Of a stretch of 64,000 nucleotides of DNA, positions 25,701 to 36,900 are shown one piece after another (position 1 is the stretch's first letter; each line of letters begins with the position of its first letter). The notes below the pieces were generated by a model. That model ran no database searches. It was not told the origin of the DNA and saw only the letters and a list, made by a program, of their open reading frames with translations. The position numbers were made by a program, and so were the translations under genes. Source of the stretch: Agelaius tricolor (taxonomy: Eukaryota; Chordata; Aves; Passeriformes; Icteridae); NCBI GenBank assembly GCA_023055355.1, contig JALJCS010000007.1, positions 6,002,001 to 6,066,000 of the forward strand. The letters run 5' to 3'.

Positions 25701-27096
25701 GTGCAAACTGCAATTTCTCTCCAAGGAAAGCTTCCAAACTTGATTAAAAGAATTATTGGTTACAAAACCTATAATTTTTGGCCCTTGGGAAGCTGTTCCA
25801 GGGGATGCTGGTCTTTGCTGAAGTATGTGGCTTGTGACCTCTTTGTTTTGTAGTTTCATCCAGCATCTTTGTCACTCCCATTGCTTCTCCTGCCTCTTTG
25901 ATGGAGTTTTCTTTATCTGCTCTTCCTTCCCTTGCTCCAGAGCTGCCCCAAAACCTCATGTGCATGTTTTCCTCTTCACCATTTCTTCAGGACCTAATTT
26001 TTATGCCTTTTGGGTAGAGTTACTGACTGGTTTGAAAGTCATTGAGTGAATACTAGAAGCCTGTTAGTATGGTTCTACCCTTCAGGCTGACTTTAGAGGA
26101 AGCAATGATCTCAAGTCCTGAGTCTCACCAGGCTCAGGAATTTGCTGTGTATGCAGAGCCCTCCCTGAGTTTTCAGTGGCTCAGCATTTAGAATTTAAAA
26201 AAAAAATCTGCTGCTTTGCTTTTCCAGGTTCCTGTCAAGGCTTTTTTGGGGGAAAATGGAAAAAAACTCATGAAAAAACCAGCAGGACTCCTTCACTGGG
26301 CTGTGTATTTTTACAGTCCTGATAGGCAGTGCCACAGTTGTATTTGTATTACAACAGTAAGGCCCTGTTTGCTTTAAGCCCTGTGTTTTGCAGGATTGGA
26401 AATAAGTCCTTGAGGCTGTTGGCTTCTCAATTCATGAAGGTAATGCTGGAAGGTATTTGAGGAGAACAAGTGGTTTTTTACCACCCTTCAGTTTGACAGT
26501 CAGATCAAGGCTTTTCTGTGGAAAACTGGAGCTTGCCTTGGAAAGGTCAAATATGTGTTCAAATAACAGTGTGCAGGAACAGAAAACCCTCTCAGAGCAG
26601 GTGTCCAGAGATGCAACAGAAGTTATCTGCTTGTCTCTTATTATACCTGTCACCAGAGAAATCTGGTGAATGAGTCTCCAGTTTCCAGCAGAAGAAATAA
26701 GTCACAGTGAACAATAAGAGGCCCATGGGGAGTGCCCAAGGCATCGTCTTTCACACAGACTGAAAGCTCTTTTCTTCTGTGCAGGAAAAGAACAAATAAG
26801 GAAAACATTAGTCTGCTACTGATGGGACACATGTGAAGCATTAGGAAAAATTAAAAGGTCGAGTTACTTGCAGTTCTCTGAAGTTAGATCCTTATCTCTG
26901 TGCTGACAGAATTGAGAGAAGGTGGTTTTTTTTACTTCCAAGAAAAAGGAGAGGACCAGTCAGTCTGGCACAGGAATATAAACCCACTTCTGTTCCTCAA
27001 AGTATAAAAATTGCTTGGTGGAACAGATTGAGTTGTGTGAAGATCCCTTGGAGCACATGTACACTTGCAGTTGTAATTTTCTGCTTTGTGCTTCAT
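22799..27096. other. Probable intron 1 sequence, no gene seen
   Basis: Unique-looking intronic sequence. It includes a T/G low-complexity array at 23964-24048 and a 13-bp tandem duplication of a TATATTAATATT-type block near 24210-24236. A 204-codon open frame at 25039-25653 (plus) has no domain or splice context and is taken as chance. Confidence 0.5.
23964..24048 (+). repeat. T/G low-complexity array
   Basis: Long T-runs interrupted by single G and by GGTGGGG and GGG blocks, ending in TTTTG units. A very similar array occurs at 57995-58099. It is slippage-prone and probably hard to assemble, and the length in this sequence may be approximate. Confidence 0.9.
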
Positions 27097-27253
27097 AGCA
27101 TCATCAATAGCATCATGGAATGGGAGGGATTGGAAGGGAACCTTGAAGGTCATCTCATTCCTACACCCCTGCCATGAGCAAGGACACCTTCCACTAGACC
27201 AGGTTGCTCAGGGCCCCATCCAACCTGGCCTTGAACACTTCCAGGGATGGTTT
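27097..27253 (-). mobile_element. CR1 LINE 3'-end fragment
   Basis: Plus-strand sequence shows antisense CR1, including ACCAGGTTGCTCAGGGCCCC and CAACCTGGCCTTGAACACTT, preceded by a degraded form of the CR1 3' tail. Only about 150 bp remain, so the copy is severely 5'-truncated. It contains no coding potential. Confidence 0.92.
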
Positions 27254-30200
27254 TTGCCTTCACGTGGAGAGGAGGAAATTGAACTGCTGATTCTGTATCC
27301 CTCACCTGTAGGAGCCTCTCCTGGAGATGTTTTTGCCTATGGAAGCGAGCATGTATAGGGTCTAGAGGCCCTACCTGGTGCTTCATACTCTTGTTTTGTT
27401 CTGAGGATTTTTAAGGGTTTTATAAAATAATTTTATAGAAAAGACTTGAATTTCATGTTGCATTTAGCCTTATGAAAGATTAATGAGTGAAGTTAACAGT
27501 ACAGATTTAAGGCCAGTGGACCTCAAGGTGCTGTAAAAATCATCCTCAAACTTGTGCAGGTCTCAAGAAATACAGATGTGGGCATGTGACAAGCTCATCA
27601 CTTTTGGTGCACACAACTGCAGTCCTTTCAAGGCTGGAATCATGGATGTGTGTTTCCCTTGATTTTTGCCATGTGTTACAGAATATTTTCTGTCTTGTTA
27701 TTACTTGCATGTGCAGTACCAAGAGCCTTAGGTTTTGCTGTGCCAGCACTTTGGAGTTGGAATGATTGTGAATTTCCATGGGGAATGTGCTCGTTCCTTT
27801 CATGCTGGAGGATGTGCTCGGCTGGGGATGAGGATTTTAGCCAAGAACACTGCACCAAAATGTTCCCCACATGATGGGCTGCTTCTGCATCCAATTCAGC
27901 AGCTGTTTCCTTGTATTGCTGTCTTCTGCAGTGCTGTCCTCTGCCAATTCTCCCTTTTCTCCCTAAGGAGAATGCACACTGGAGAGCTGATTCATCAGCC
28001 CAGTGAAGAGCTCTGCTCAAATTAGTCCTTTCCCCAGGCTTCAGAGTATTGTCCAGACATGAACAGGAATGGATGGCACTAGGTATGAGTGTACAGCTCT
28101 GGTAAGGATTTATCCTGTGGGTTCTGAGGGTTCTGTTATCCCATTTGGAAGTAGAGCTGTTTCTGTCCCCTTTTGCAGGCAGCTGCAAATCTGCTTAGTC
28201 TGTTCCCTACCCTGACCTTTTTTATTCTTTTCATCCCTGTCCCCCCAGTTTGGCTGTTCTCTGTGGTCCAACCCCTGTAAGAGAAGTGAACTGCCTGATA
28301 AAGAGATATATTCCTTTTGTTCTGCAGCTGGTTCTTCCCTAATTGGGGAGCCAACACTGAGGATTTACATTGAGGTGCTGATAATGTGAGTGCATGAGAG
28401 ATCTGCTTTCTCTCAGATTTCAGTGGCTCAGTGCTTCTGGCTGGAGAATAGGCCAGCATCTATTCAATATAGAACAGGAGCAGAGAAAGCAAAGAAACAG
28501 CACAACAGATTACTGAAAAATTCTTTCAGTCTCTAATATGCTCATAAACATTTGGGATTTCCCACACACACCTGAGATAAAATATTGCTCCTCACATTGC
28601 TCATGTCAGGATGTAAGGAAACCTTCCCTCTCTCCTTTGATATCTCCTTTCTGGGTAGGTTCTGGGTACTACTCCAGAATAGTGGAGACAGGGGGTGTCA
28701 GGGTAGGAGACATCTTCAGAGCATGTCTGAAGCAGTGGGAGTTGGTGATGCTTCATGGCAAGCTGTGGAAGGGAGATCTTTGTGAAGCAATGGTTCAATG
28801 AAGCACTTGGTGGGGTTACTGCAGTGCTCTGGCTGCTCTGGGACACAAGAAGACAACTCTGTAAAAAAAAAAAAAAAATCAAAAAAATGATTTTAAGGAC
28901 TGGCTCTTTGTCATCTACTCTGCTTAGACCCTATTAGGTTACCCCTGACTTGTTTTTGACCAAATTTGGCCTTCTGGCCTTTCTTGTAGCATCACTGGTA
29001 AAGCTTAAGAGTAGAACTTTGGGAAGCAGTGGCTGCACTGCCTGGCAGGGTGTGTGCCAGAGTGGGGTCCTGCCCTTGCCTTGAGCTCCTCTTGTGCCTT
29101 GGGAATCAGCTCAGGTCCACTGAAGAAGAAACAGGGTTCTGCAGCAAAGTGCCCTGAGCCCATGGGATTCATGTGCTGGAGGCTGGTTAATACTAGCTCT
29201 GTGTGTGATAACCTCTGGGTGCTTGAATGTCGTGCTTGGAGGAGGAAGGGGGGAAAATACACCCATGTGAAATGTTCAGACTCAGGATATTGCTCAAACT
29301 GGAAATCAAAGGGCTGTGTGGTGTGCTTTTCTGTCTTTATCAGTAGTTCAAATAGACATGCTAATCCCTGTTTTTTCTAGTAGCTGTGGGGATTATAACC
29401 ACAGTGAGAAAGGTACATATTGTAAGGAAGATTGAAAAAAAAATTGAAAATTTACCTGTTCATCTGAAGCAAAAGTTTATAAAGACATACAAACCCCCAA
29501 GCAACAGAACTGTTCTGCAGTATGGCATGTAATTCTCATAATGCTTTTTAGCAGAGGTCCTCTCCTCCCCTCAGTGCAAATGCTGGGCTTTGGCTGGGAT
29601 TTTGGAGCTGTTCTCTGTGGCTTTTTCTCCACACAGGAGAGGATCCCTTTGCCAGTGGAGCTGAGTGGTTGGATCTGCTTTGATCCCATGTGCAGTGTGC
29701 AGTATGAGCAGGCCAGGAGAGCAGATTCCAGTTTTCCTTGCTTTATCTTCTTCATGTTCTTTACATTTGAGGTGTCCTAGCCCCTGGACTGACTGTCCTT
29801 CCTGTGCATGTGCTGCAGAGCTCTCTGGAGGAAACCTGTGCTTGGATCTCTGCTCCTTGGACTGCTGCTCCAGGAAATGTCAGATTATCCTCTTCCCTGT
29901 TTCACAGGGATGAAGCTACAGTTATTTCCCTGGCAGTGTTGTCTGTGTAAGCCTCCTGTGGGAACAAACTTTATTTCTCTTCCTGCTCCCTTGAGTGACC
30001 TATGGAACCTGCTGCCCTAATTCTCACTTGATTATTGAGGTTAGGGTGGTGTCAGGGGCTGGGTGGTTTTCACCATCAGCACTCCAGAAGCTCACCACTA
30101 GACCAGGGTCTCACCTTTCTGCACATCCTGTTGTTTGGGGAAGGCAGAAAAGGAGCTTTCTCTCAAGTTTTGCAGCTGCTTTTTTTCTTGCCTGGTGAAG

Positions 30201-31347
30201 AAGCTTGATCCAGCTGGATGCTGTTCCTCTCAATGTGTGAAATAATCAGGAGCAGGCACAGTTTTGCTGTGAGAAGAGGCACAGTCAAAGCCTTGCTCCA
30301 CCCTGTGGTGTCCTTGAATGGAATTTTAGCAGCTCAGGCCTTGCTCAAGAGAGCAACTGCCACCTGTAAAGTCTCATGAACCTCAGTCCCTGGAAGCTGT
30401 GAAAGCTGATGTGGGGTAGGTGTAGTTATGGTCAAGGTTTCCATGGATGTCTTCCAGACCTTTTACCACCATGCAGGAGGAGTTTTCAACAAGGCAACCT
30501 GGGCCTTTGCCTTCTGTGGACCCCCAGGCAGGGTGAGCAGTACTGATTCCAGCCTGGGGCCTTGACCAGGACCACTGTCACATAAACAGTGGGGACAGTC
30601 CTTTGCTAGTCCTGCTGACTGCAGCCCATGGAAAAATGGTATTTCCAGGCCATGGAAAGGTATTTCCAGGCCATGGAAAGGTATTTCCAGGCCAGGACCT
30701 CATGTCCTGCCTGATGGAGGTGGCACCTTCTGCCTGGTTCTGCCTGCACAAAAGGCTGGATGCAAATATCTGCAGGGCCCTGGGAGTCACAGGTGGCTGC
30801 TGTGGACACTGAGGAGGTAATTTCAGCCTCACACACCTGCTCCAAAAAGCTGGAATCCCCAGCATGGGTCTCATCTAAGACAGTTGTCACAAAGGAAAAC
30901 CATTGTGATCAATGTCTTGGAATGGACATAGTGGAACAGGGGAACAAAACTTTGTGCCATGACTTATTAGTGCTCGAGCACTGATGAATAAAAAGCAAGA
31001 GATGGATCCTGAATCTACTTAACCTGCCCTCCCCATATTTTCATGCCTGTGCCTGCACATGTGTGTGCACACTCACCTTTTGTCCCTTTTGATTATCCTA
31101 TACAGCATTTTTCCTCCAACCCTTTGGATCTTCCTCATTTCCAGGTTTGTGCCTCCTGTCCCCATCCTTGAGGAGCCCTCAAGGGCAGTGGGCTTCAGGG
31201 CATTGAGACACTTGGAGTGGTGTCTCTGCTTTGCTGGGCTGGGGAAGGGAAGGCAAATTTAGCAAAACCTCCTCTAGCTGTTGCCATCTCAAGAGAAGGA
31301 GTTGCTGAGGGAAGGCAGTGGTGCCTAGAGTTTTTAGGACTAGGATA
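27254..31347. other. Probable intron 1 sequence, no gene seen
   Basis: Unique-looking sequence with no supportable exon. Local structures are a 21-bp tandem repeat at 30638-30695 and a 14-bp perfect palindrome at 30969-30982. Confidence 0.5.
30638..30695 (+). repeat. 21-bp minisatellite, about 2.8 copies
   Basis: The unit GGTATTTCCAGGCCATGGAA plus one A is repeated head to tail from 30638, the third copy being incomplete. Each unit contains the palindrome CCATGG and TTTCCA/TGGAAA inverted arms, so a copy can fold on itself. No function is evident. Confidence 0.9.
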
Positions 31348-31508
31348 ACCATAATATATAAAATATATTATATATTATATATATGACAATATATATTCTA
31401 TATTCTATATTCCATATAATATATATGATATGTATATTATATTATATATATAAAATGGATATAATGTAATGTAATATAATGTAATATAATATCATATCAT
31501 ATCATATC
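31348..31508 (+). repeat. AT-rich tandem array
   Basis: About 160 bp built almost wholly of A and T: TATAT-type units, then TATTCTA units, then TAATG and TAATATAA units, closing with ATATC pentamers (ATCAT/ATATC). Unit type changes along the array, which suggests several rounds of slippage. Such arrays can extrude cruciforms and are often polymorphic. Confidence 0.93.
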
Positions 31509-34500
31509 CACCCAGGTGTCCCATATCCCAAGTGTGCCTATGGGGGATTTAGGCCAGGCTTATTTGGAAGGCAGTATAAAGCAATAGACCATGCTTCTGT
31601 GCTCAGCTTTGCCTTGGGAAAGGACATTTTGAAGCAGAATGGTACCAAATAAAGCTGAAAATAGTGGTGGTGTTCAGCAATGATGAGGAAGATGACAGTA
31701 GGCCGGGCAAATATTGAGGAAAGAACAGTGGCACAAGAGATTGGATGGAGGGGCCTCAGCAGAAGGCAAAGCGGATCACAAAGGATTGAGAGCTGCAGAA
31801 ATGGTGGTTAACATCAAATATAAAAGTGCAAAGGGAGCTGCTTAGCCCTCTGTTTAGCTACTGCCTTTGATGCTGGCTGTGTCTGGGATTGGATGTGTTC
31901 TTGCTGCACTTCCCTTGTTGCTTTTTCCACCTTCTCATAGCAGGGGCAGGTGCCAGAGGTCATGTTGCAGTCTTAATTCCTGTGAAAGAAGTTATTTTCG
32001 TCCCTTGTGTGCTCATGGCTGGTCCAGGGAGTGACCCCACCAGGTTTTTGTGTCCTTGGGAGCTTTGTGTTTGTGGCCTGTGTTGAGGAACCAGCTCAGA
32101 TGTGGAGGGTGTCTGCTCAGAGGAGCACATCAGGGAGCTGAGAAGGATGTGTGAACTGTAATTACAAATGGCTTATACCTGCCTGTGTGTTGGCTTTTCA
32201 GTGCACAGGTTGTATGTGGTCAGTTTGACACCCAAATACTAAAAAAATCTATAGAACAGCCAAGTTTGGGCATTAAGTAATAGAGGAAAAGTGAAGATTG
32301 CCAAGAGGGAAACTCCATTTCATTCACAGTGCAGGTTTCTGAACAAACTTCCCTTGATGTGCTTATTCTGGAATTTAATACATTTTGAAAAAGGGATTAT
32401 CTCATTCACAAAAGATAGACAAACTGCCTCAGAATTTTCATGGGAACTAAATAGCTTTTAATCTAGGAACTAAGAATAAATTGGATGTGCTCCTTCTGCC
32501 ACAGATGAACTTTCTTTGAACAAAACTAAATTTTGCTTAGTGTATGTTGTGTAGTATTTGTTTTTAATGATCAGTTGTTGTGTATGTAGTGTAGTATTTG
32601 TGTTTAATAATCAGAGGATAAAAAGCATCTGATTTCTCACTAAAGTTTTGCATGCTTCTGAATGCTTCTGATTTTTTACTTTGGGGTGCTTTACAGTGAT
32701 AAAGAAACTTTTTTTTTTTATTAGTAGAGGAGGAGCACCAGTGAGAGAATTGCCTTTTTTGGTGAATTTTATGTTGCTATGACAAGAGGATCCTTGAATT
32801 CAAACTAGATATTTTCTGTCTTCAGTTTTCTGCAGAAGACTAAAATGAAATCACAGCTGCACGGGAAACATTTTAATCAGTAGGGAAAATATTTCACAAC
32901 AAGATAGGGTTAGGTGGGTTTGTTCAGTTAAAAGCTTTCAGAACAGCTTGTTTTTAAATTAACCTGGAGTCATTCTGGCTTCCATAGTGCAACAGTTACT
33001 TAGTGCAAGGTCTTTGTAGACAAATATACAAAGGTCAGTGTGAGATTGAGGTAATTAGGGCATGTATGTTTTTAACTTCCAAAGTGTATTATTTTTTGAA
33101 GATCCATAATTTTACCTTGTGGAAAATCTGTGACTTGGGTGATTTGCACTGCATGAAGGTAGCAATAACCTGCCACTGACCAAACCTATTTATCTGATAT
33201 CAGTGAGTGTGCTGAGCATGGTTTCCTTCTCTGGGGTCAGAGAGCTGTCCATGTGCAGGTAATGCCAGTTGTAAAATAGCATTACCCACACATTGTGGTA
33301 AAGTACTTGAAGGGCACAGCTGAGTGATGGGACATGTCTGTCTCATAGGTAGGGGGTACCTGGAAGGAAAACAGATTTCTTCAAGGTCAGAGGAGTGAGA
33401 GGTTTCAAGTTAACACACAGAGGTTTGTATTGTCTTTACCCACCCCATCCCAAGTCCTGCTGTTTCAACGGGTGTGTTGAGAGCTCTAGCATAATGAAAA
33501 CTCTAAAATAGCTGTGGCTGGATAACAGCTATCTTTCTAGAGCAGCAAATTAAAATTCTGTTAGCTTCAAAATGCAAGTTTTCTTCTCAGTTTTGTTAAT
33601 GTAAGACCCTGTCTTAAACTATTTTCTTCTTTTTTGTGAAAGTTTACTGCAACTAGCAGAAGCTTCCTTGACACAGTTCTGCTTTTCCTGTTCATTTGAC
33701 ATATCACTTCCCACACAAATAAGCCACACCACACCTTTGATTAAGGGTATCTTGTCCTTGAAAATAAATCTTCAGCTAATTTGCATAAGATCAGAGGCAC
33801 AAGGTTATTGGGATAAATATATTGGAGGTAGAGGGCCAAGAGTCTTCAGGGCAAGAAGGTAAAAGCTATAAGGGAAGAGGATAAGGAAGAAATTAGTCTT
33901 TTGTAGTTTGAGTGTTTGTTTGAGCTGAGCTGCTGCTGTTCCTGCTAACTTAAGAGTTTGTTGAAATATGTTGTGTCCTGGAGTTTGGGGTTGTGGTTTG
34001 TGCTGTTTTTAACAGGTAACTCACAAGGTGTCTTGAGGGGTTTTTTGGGGGGGGTTAGACAATTAGAAATACTTAAAAGTGGCAGTTTTAAAAGCCTGAG
34101 TCTGAAGAGAGCATCTAATGAGAATGACAGATTATACTGAGGAGTTTGCTTTCTGTGGATGGGTTGGTTTGGTTTTTGGGTTTGGGTTGTTTTAAGCACT
34201 TCTTTGGAACTGAGGAAGCATTGTTCTGTGTTCTGTGTGCACCCTTAAGCTTGTGTGGTTGAATGGGTGCTGTGATGTACTTGTTGCAGTGCCCAGTAGC
34301 CAGGAGTCATAAAGCAGACATCCCAGGAGGGTGTATTTTATGGCAGTGCTTCATCAGAGATTGTGCTTCTTTTAGAAAGACATAAAGGAATAAATATAGA
34401 ACAACTCAGATGCTAAAAATAACCACTTGCATTGACGTCTACTTTTTATTTTTTTTTCCTTTACAAGAGACCTTTTGGATATTTAGCAAGATGCATCATA

Positions 34501-36890
34501 TCTGCTCAGAATCCTTTTGGCTCTGGTGATGTCTTGAGGGACAGACAAGTCAGCTGATCTTAGAAAATAGCTTATCTTGGTTTGATTGAAGAGTGCAGTG
34601 TGGGAATAGAGCAGATGCTGAGGAAGAGACTTGATGTGGGTAATGGAATGAGAAGTTGGTTTAATTACTGCAGGTGTAGATGCTGGGCATTTATGATCTC
34701 AAAGATCAGAAGACTGCTCAGCTCTTCTGTTTATGGGGAAAAAAAAAGGATACTAAATACTTCAGTCAAACCCTGAGATATGTAATGGATCTCACTGGAA
34801 AGATGGTCCCTTGATAGGAAAGCTGCTTTCACTGAATGGCTTCAGCTACAGTCTGGGATATAGTAATTCTGGCATCCTTTTAACTGTGAGATGAGGGAAT
34901 GAATAATCTTCCACAAGGTTTCTAGTCCTAGAAGCTGAGATTTTCATAGCAGGAGGATGACTTGAAGTGGATTTTCAAGTCATTCTCAATTTGCAGATGA
35001 GCTGTGGACATGATTCCTTGCACATACCTGGCCACTTGATTCTGTTCCAAATAGGGAACTTTGATCTGTAGTGTGAGAGTGAGCTGGTGAATCAGTTAAC
35101 ACACTTGTAAATCAGTTTAAGATTAGATTATTACTTCAGTGCCCTTTGAAATGTATGAATTCAGTGCCAGGCTCCTGTATTTACAAAGTGTGCAGACATT
35201 TCAGTATCCACAAACCCCGAGATCAGCCCAAGCTCACCCCCACACCCTGGTGCTGGCAGGGGTGGGTGCTGTGGTGCAGGGGGGATGAGGCCTCAGGCCT
35301 TTTGGGCATCTCACAGCTTGTGCAGCATCAGACAGATGCTGCTTTCTGGGGGTTGGAGCAGCCCATTCCTGCAGCCCATTCCAGGGCCACAATGTGCTCA
35401 TCCAAACCCTTCCTCCATGGCTGAGCTGGGGGCACATCCCTCTGCCAGCACAGGGGGGCTGCTGTGCCTGCTTCTGCCTTTGAACTTGAGAACAGGGCAG
35501 ATGTAAACTGCACTTTAGACATAAAAATAGCCAGCACCTGCTTCAGTCAGGCTGGGCTGGGCTGGGCTGGGGCCCGTGCCAGCCCTGGCTGGCCAGGCAG
35601 AGGGGTCTGGTGAGGATTTCTCTGCCTCTCACAGGTGGAGCAGCGTGGCCATGGGGAGGAGCGTGGCCAGACCCTTGGCAGGGCCTGCAAGGTTAATAAA
35701 ACACCCATGCCCTGTCACCCTTTGATCACAAGGATTTTTGTCTCCTCAGCCACGTGCTCTTCTTGGTTTCTTCCCCCCTCTCCCTGTTTTAAACCAAATT
35801 TACTCTCTCGTTGTGTTTGACCAAGGAAGGGCAGTGTAAAGAGAATGCTTCCTCCTAGGAATTAATTACATTGTTATTTTAGATTACAAGCCTCATCAGG
35901 CTTCTGGAAATCTATTTTTATTTATGTATATTTCTGGTTAATTAAAAATGCTATTAAGATGGTATTAAAAAAACTTTCCTTGTGTAAACAGGGGGAAAAA
36001 AGATGATTGAAAACTCCTGTGTACAGAAGATGAGCTAGGCCTTCTCCACCTCCACTGTTAGCTCTATTGAAGATTGTTACTTTGAATTTTTTATTGTTAC
36101 TTTATTGTTAGACACTGTTCCCTGCTATGAGTATGAATATCTGTAGTATGAGTATGCAGATGTATAATATTTCTGAGAGCCTGAAGAGATGATGCATTGA
36201 AAATTATCATCTCAGTCACTATGAAATTACTTCACCCATAACAAAGAATAACATTATATTTCTCAGGATAGAGGTGTATTAAACTGTTTTTTCTATGTTT
36301 TGTCCTGGAATGAGATATGAAATCAAATGCAGCTTGTTTCACTGTTGGCTCTCCAGATCTTACCTGCAGCAGTTCAGAATTTTAAAGGTTTCTTTAAAAG
36401 ACTTTTACCTTCTTAATGTAGAATGCTAAGGACAGGAACTTCATTAGTTTAAGTGCTTTATAATAGATTTTATATCTAAAGTGCACTTCATTAAAGTTCT
36501 TAACTAGATTGCCATTCTAGAGCCTTTTAATTTCACTCGAACTTGAATTAGGAATAGTGAATAAACAAATATTGGTAGTTAGTTCATTCCAACCAGGGGG
36601 AGTAAAGTAACTCCTGAGGAGGAGGAGGAGGATCCCTGAGATTCACACAGGTTTGTGCCCAGTGAGTGTCTCCTGGATGATGTCCAGGGTGGGGTGGATG
36701 CAGTGAGGCAGAGCAGGGACAGTGCTGGGGGATATTTTTAGCCAAGCCAGCTTGACTTGTGACCCTGGTGACAGCCTCTTGCTAAAGGGGGCTGAAAGTA
36801 GCCTGGGAGAGGGTGTGGGTGAGCTCAAGGTGAAGTGAGTCTGGCATGCTGGCACGTACAGGTGGCTGGGAGTTTTAATCCTGATGTCGC

Positions 36891-36900
36891 TGACGCGTCA
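36891..36900. promoter_or_regulatory. CpG-containing palindrome, CREB/ATF-like half-sites
   Basis: TGACGCGTCA is a perfect 10-bp palindrome with TGAC and GTCA half-sites separated by CG, set in an intron where CpG is rare. The spacing differs from a canonical CRE (TGACGTCA) by two inserted bases, so binding is speculative. Confidence 0.25.
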
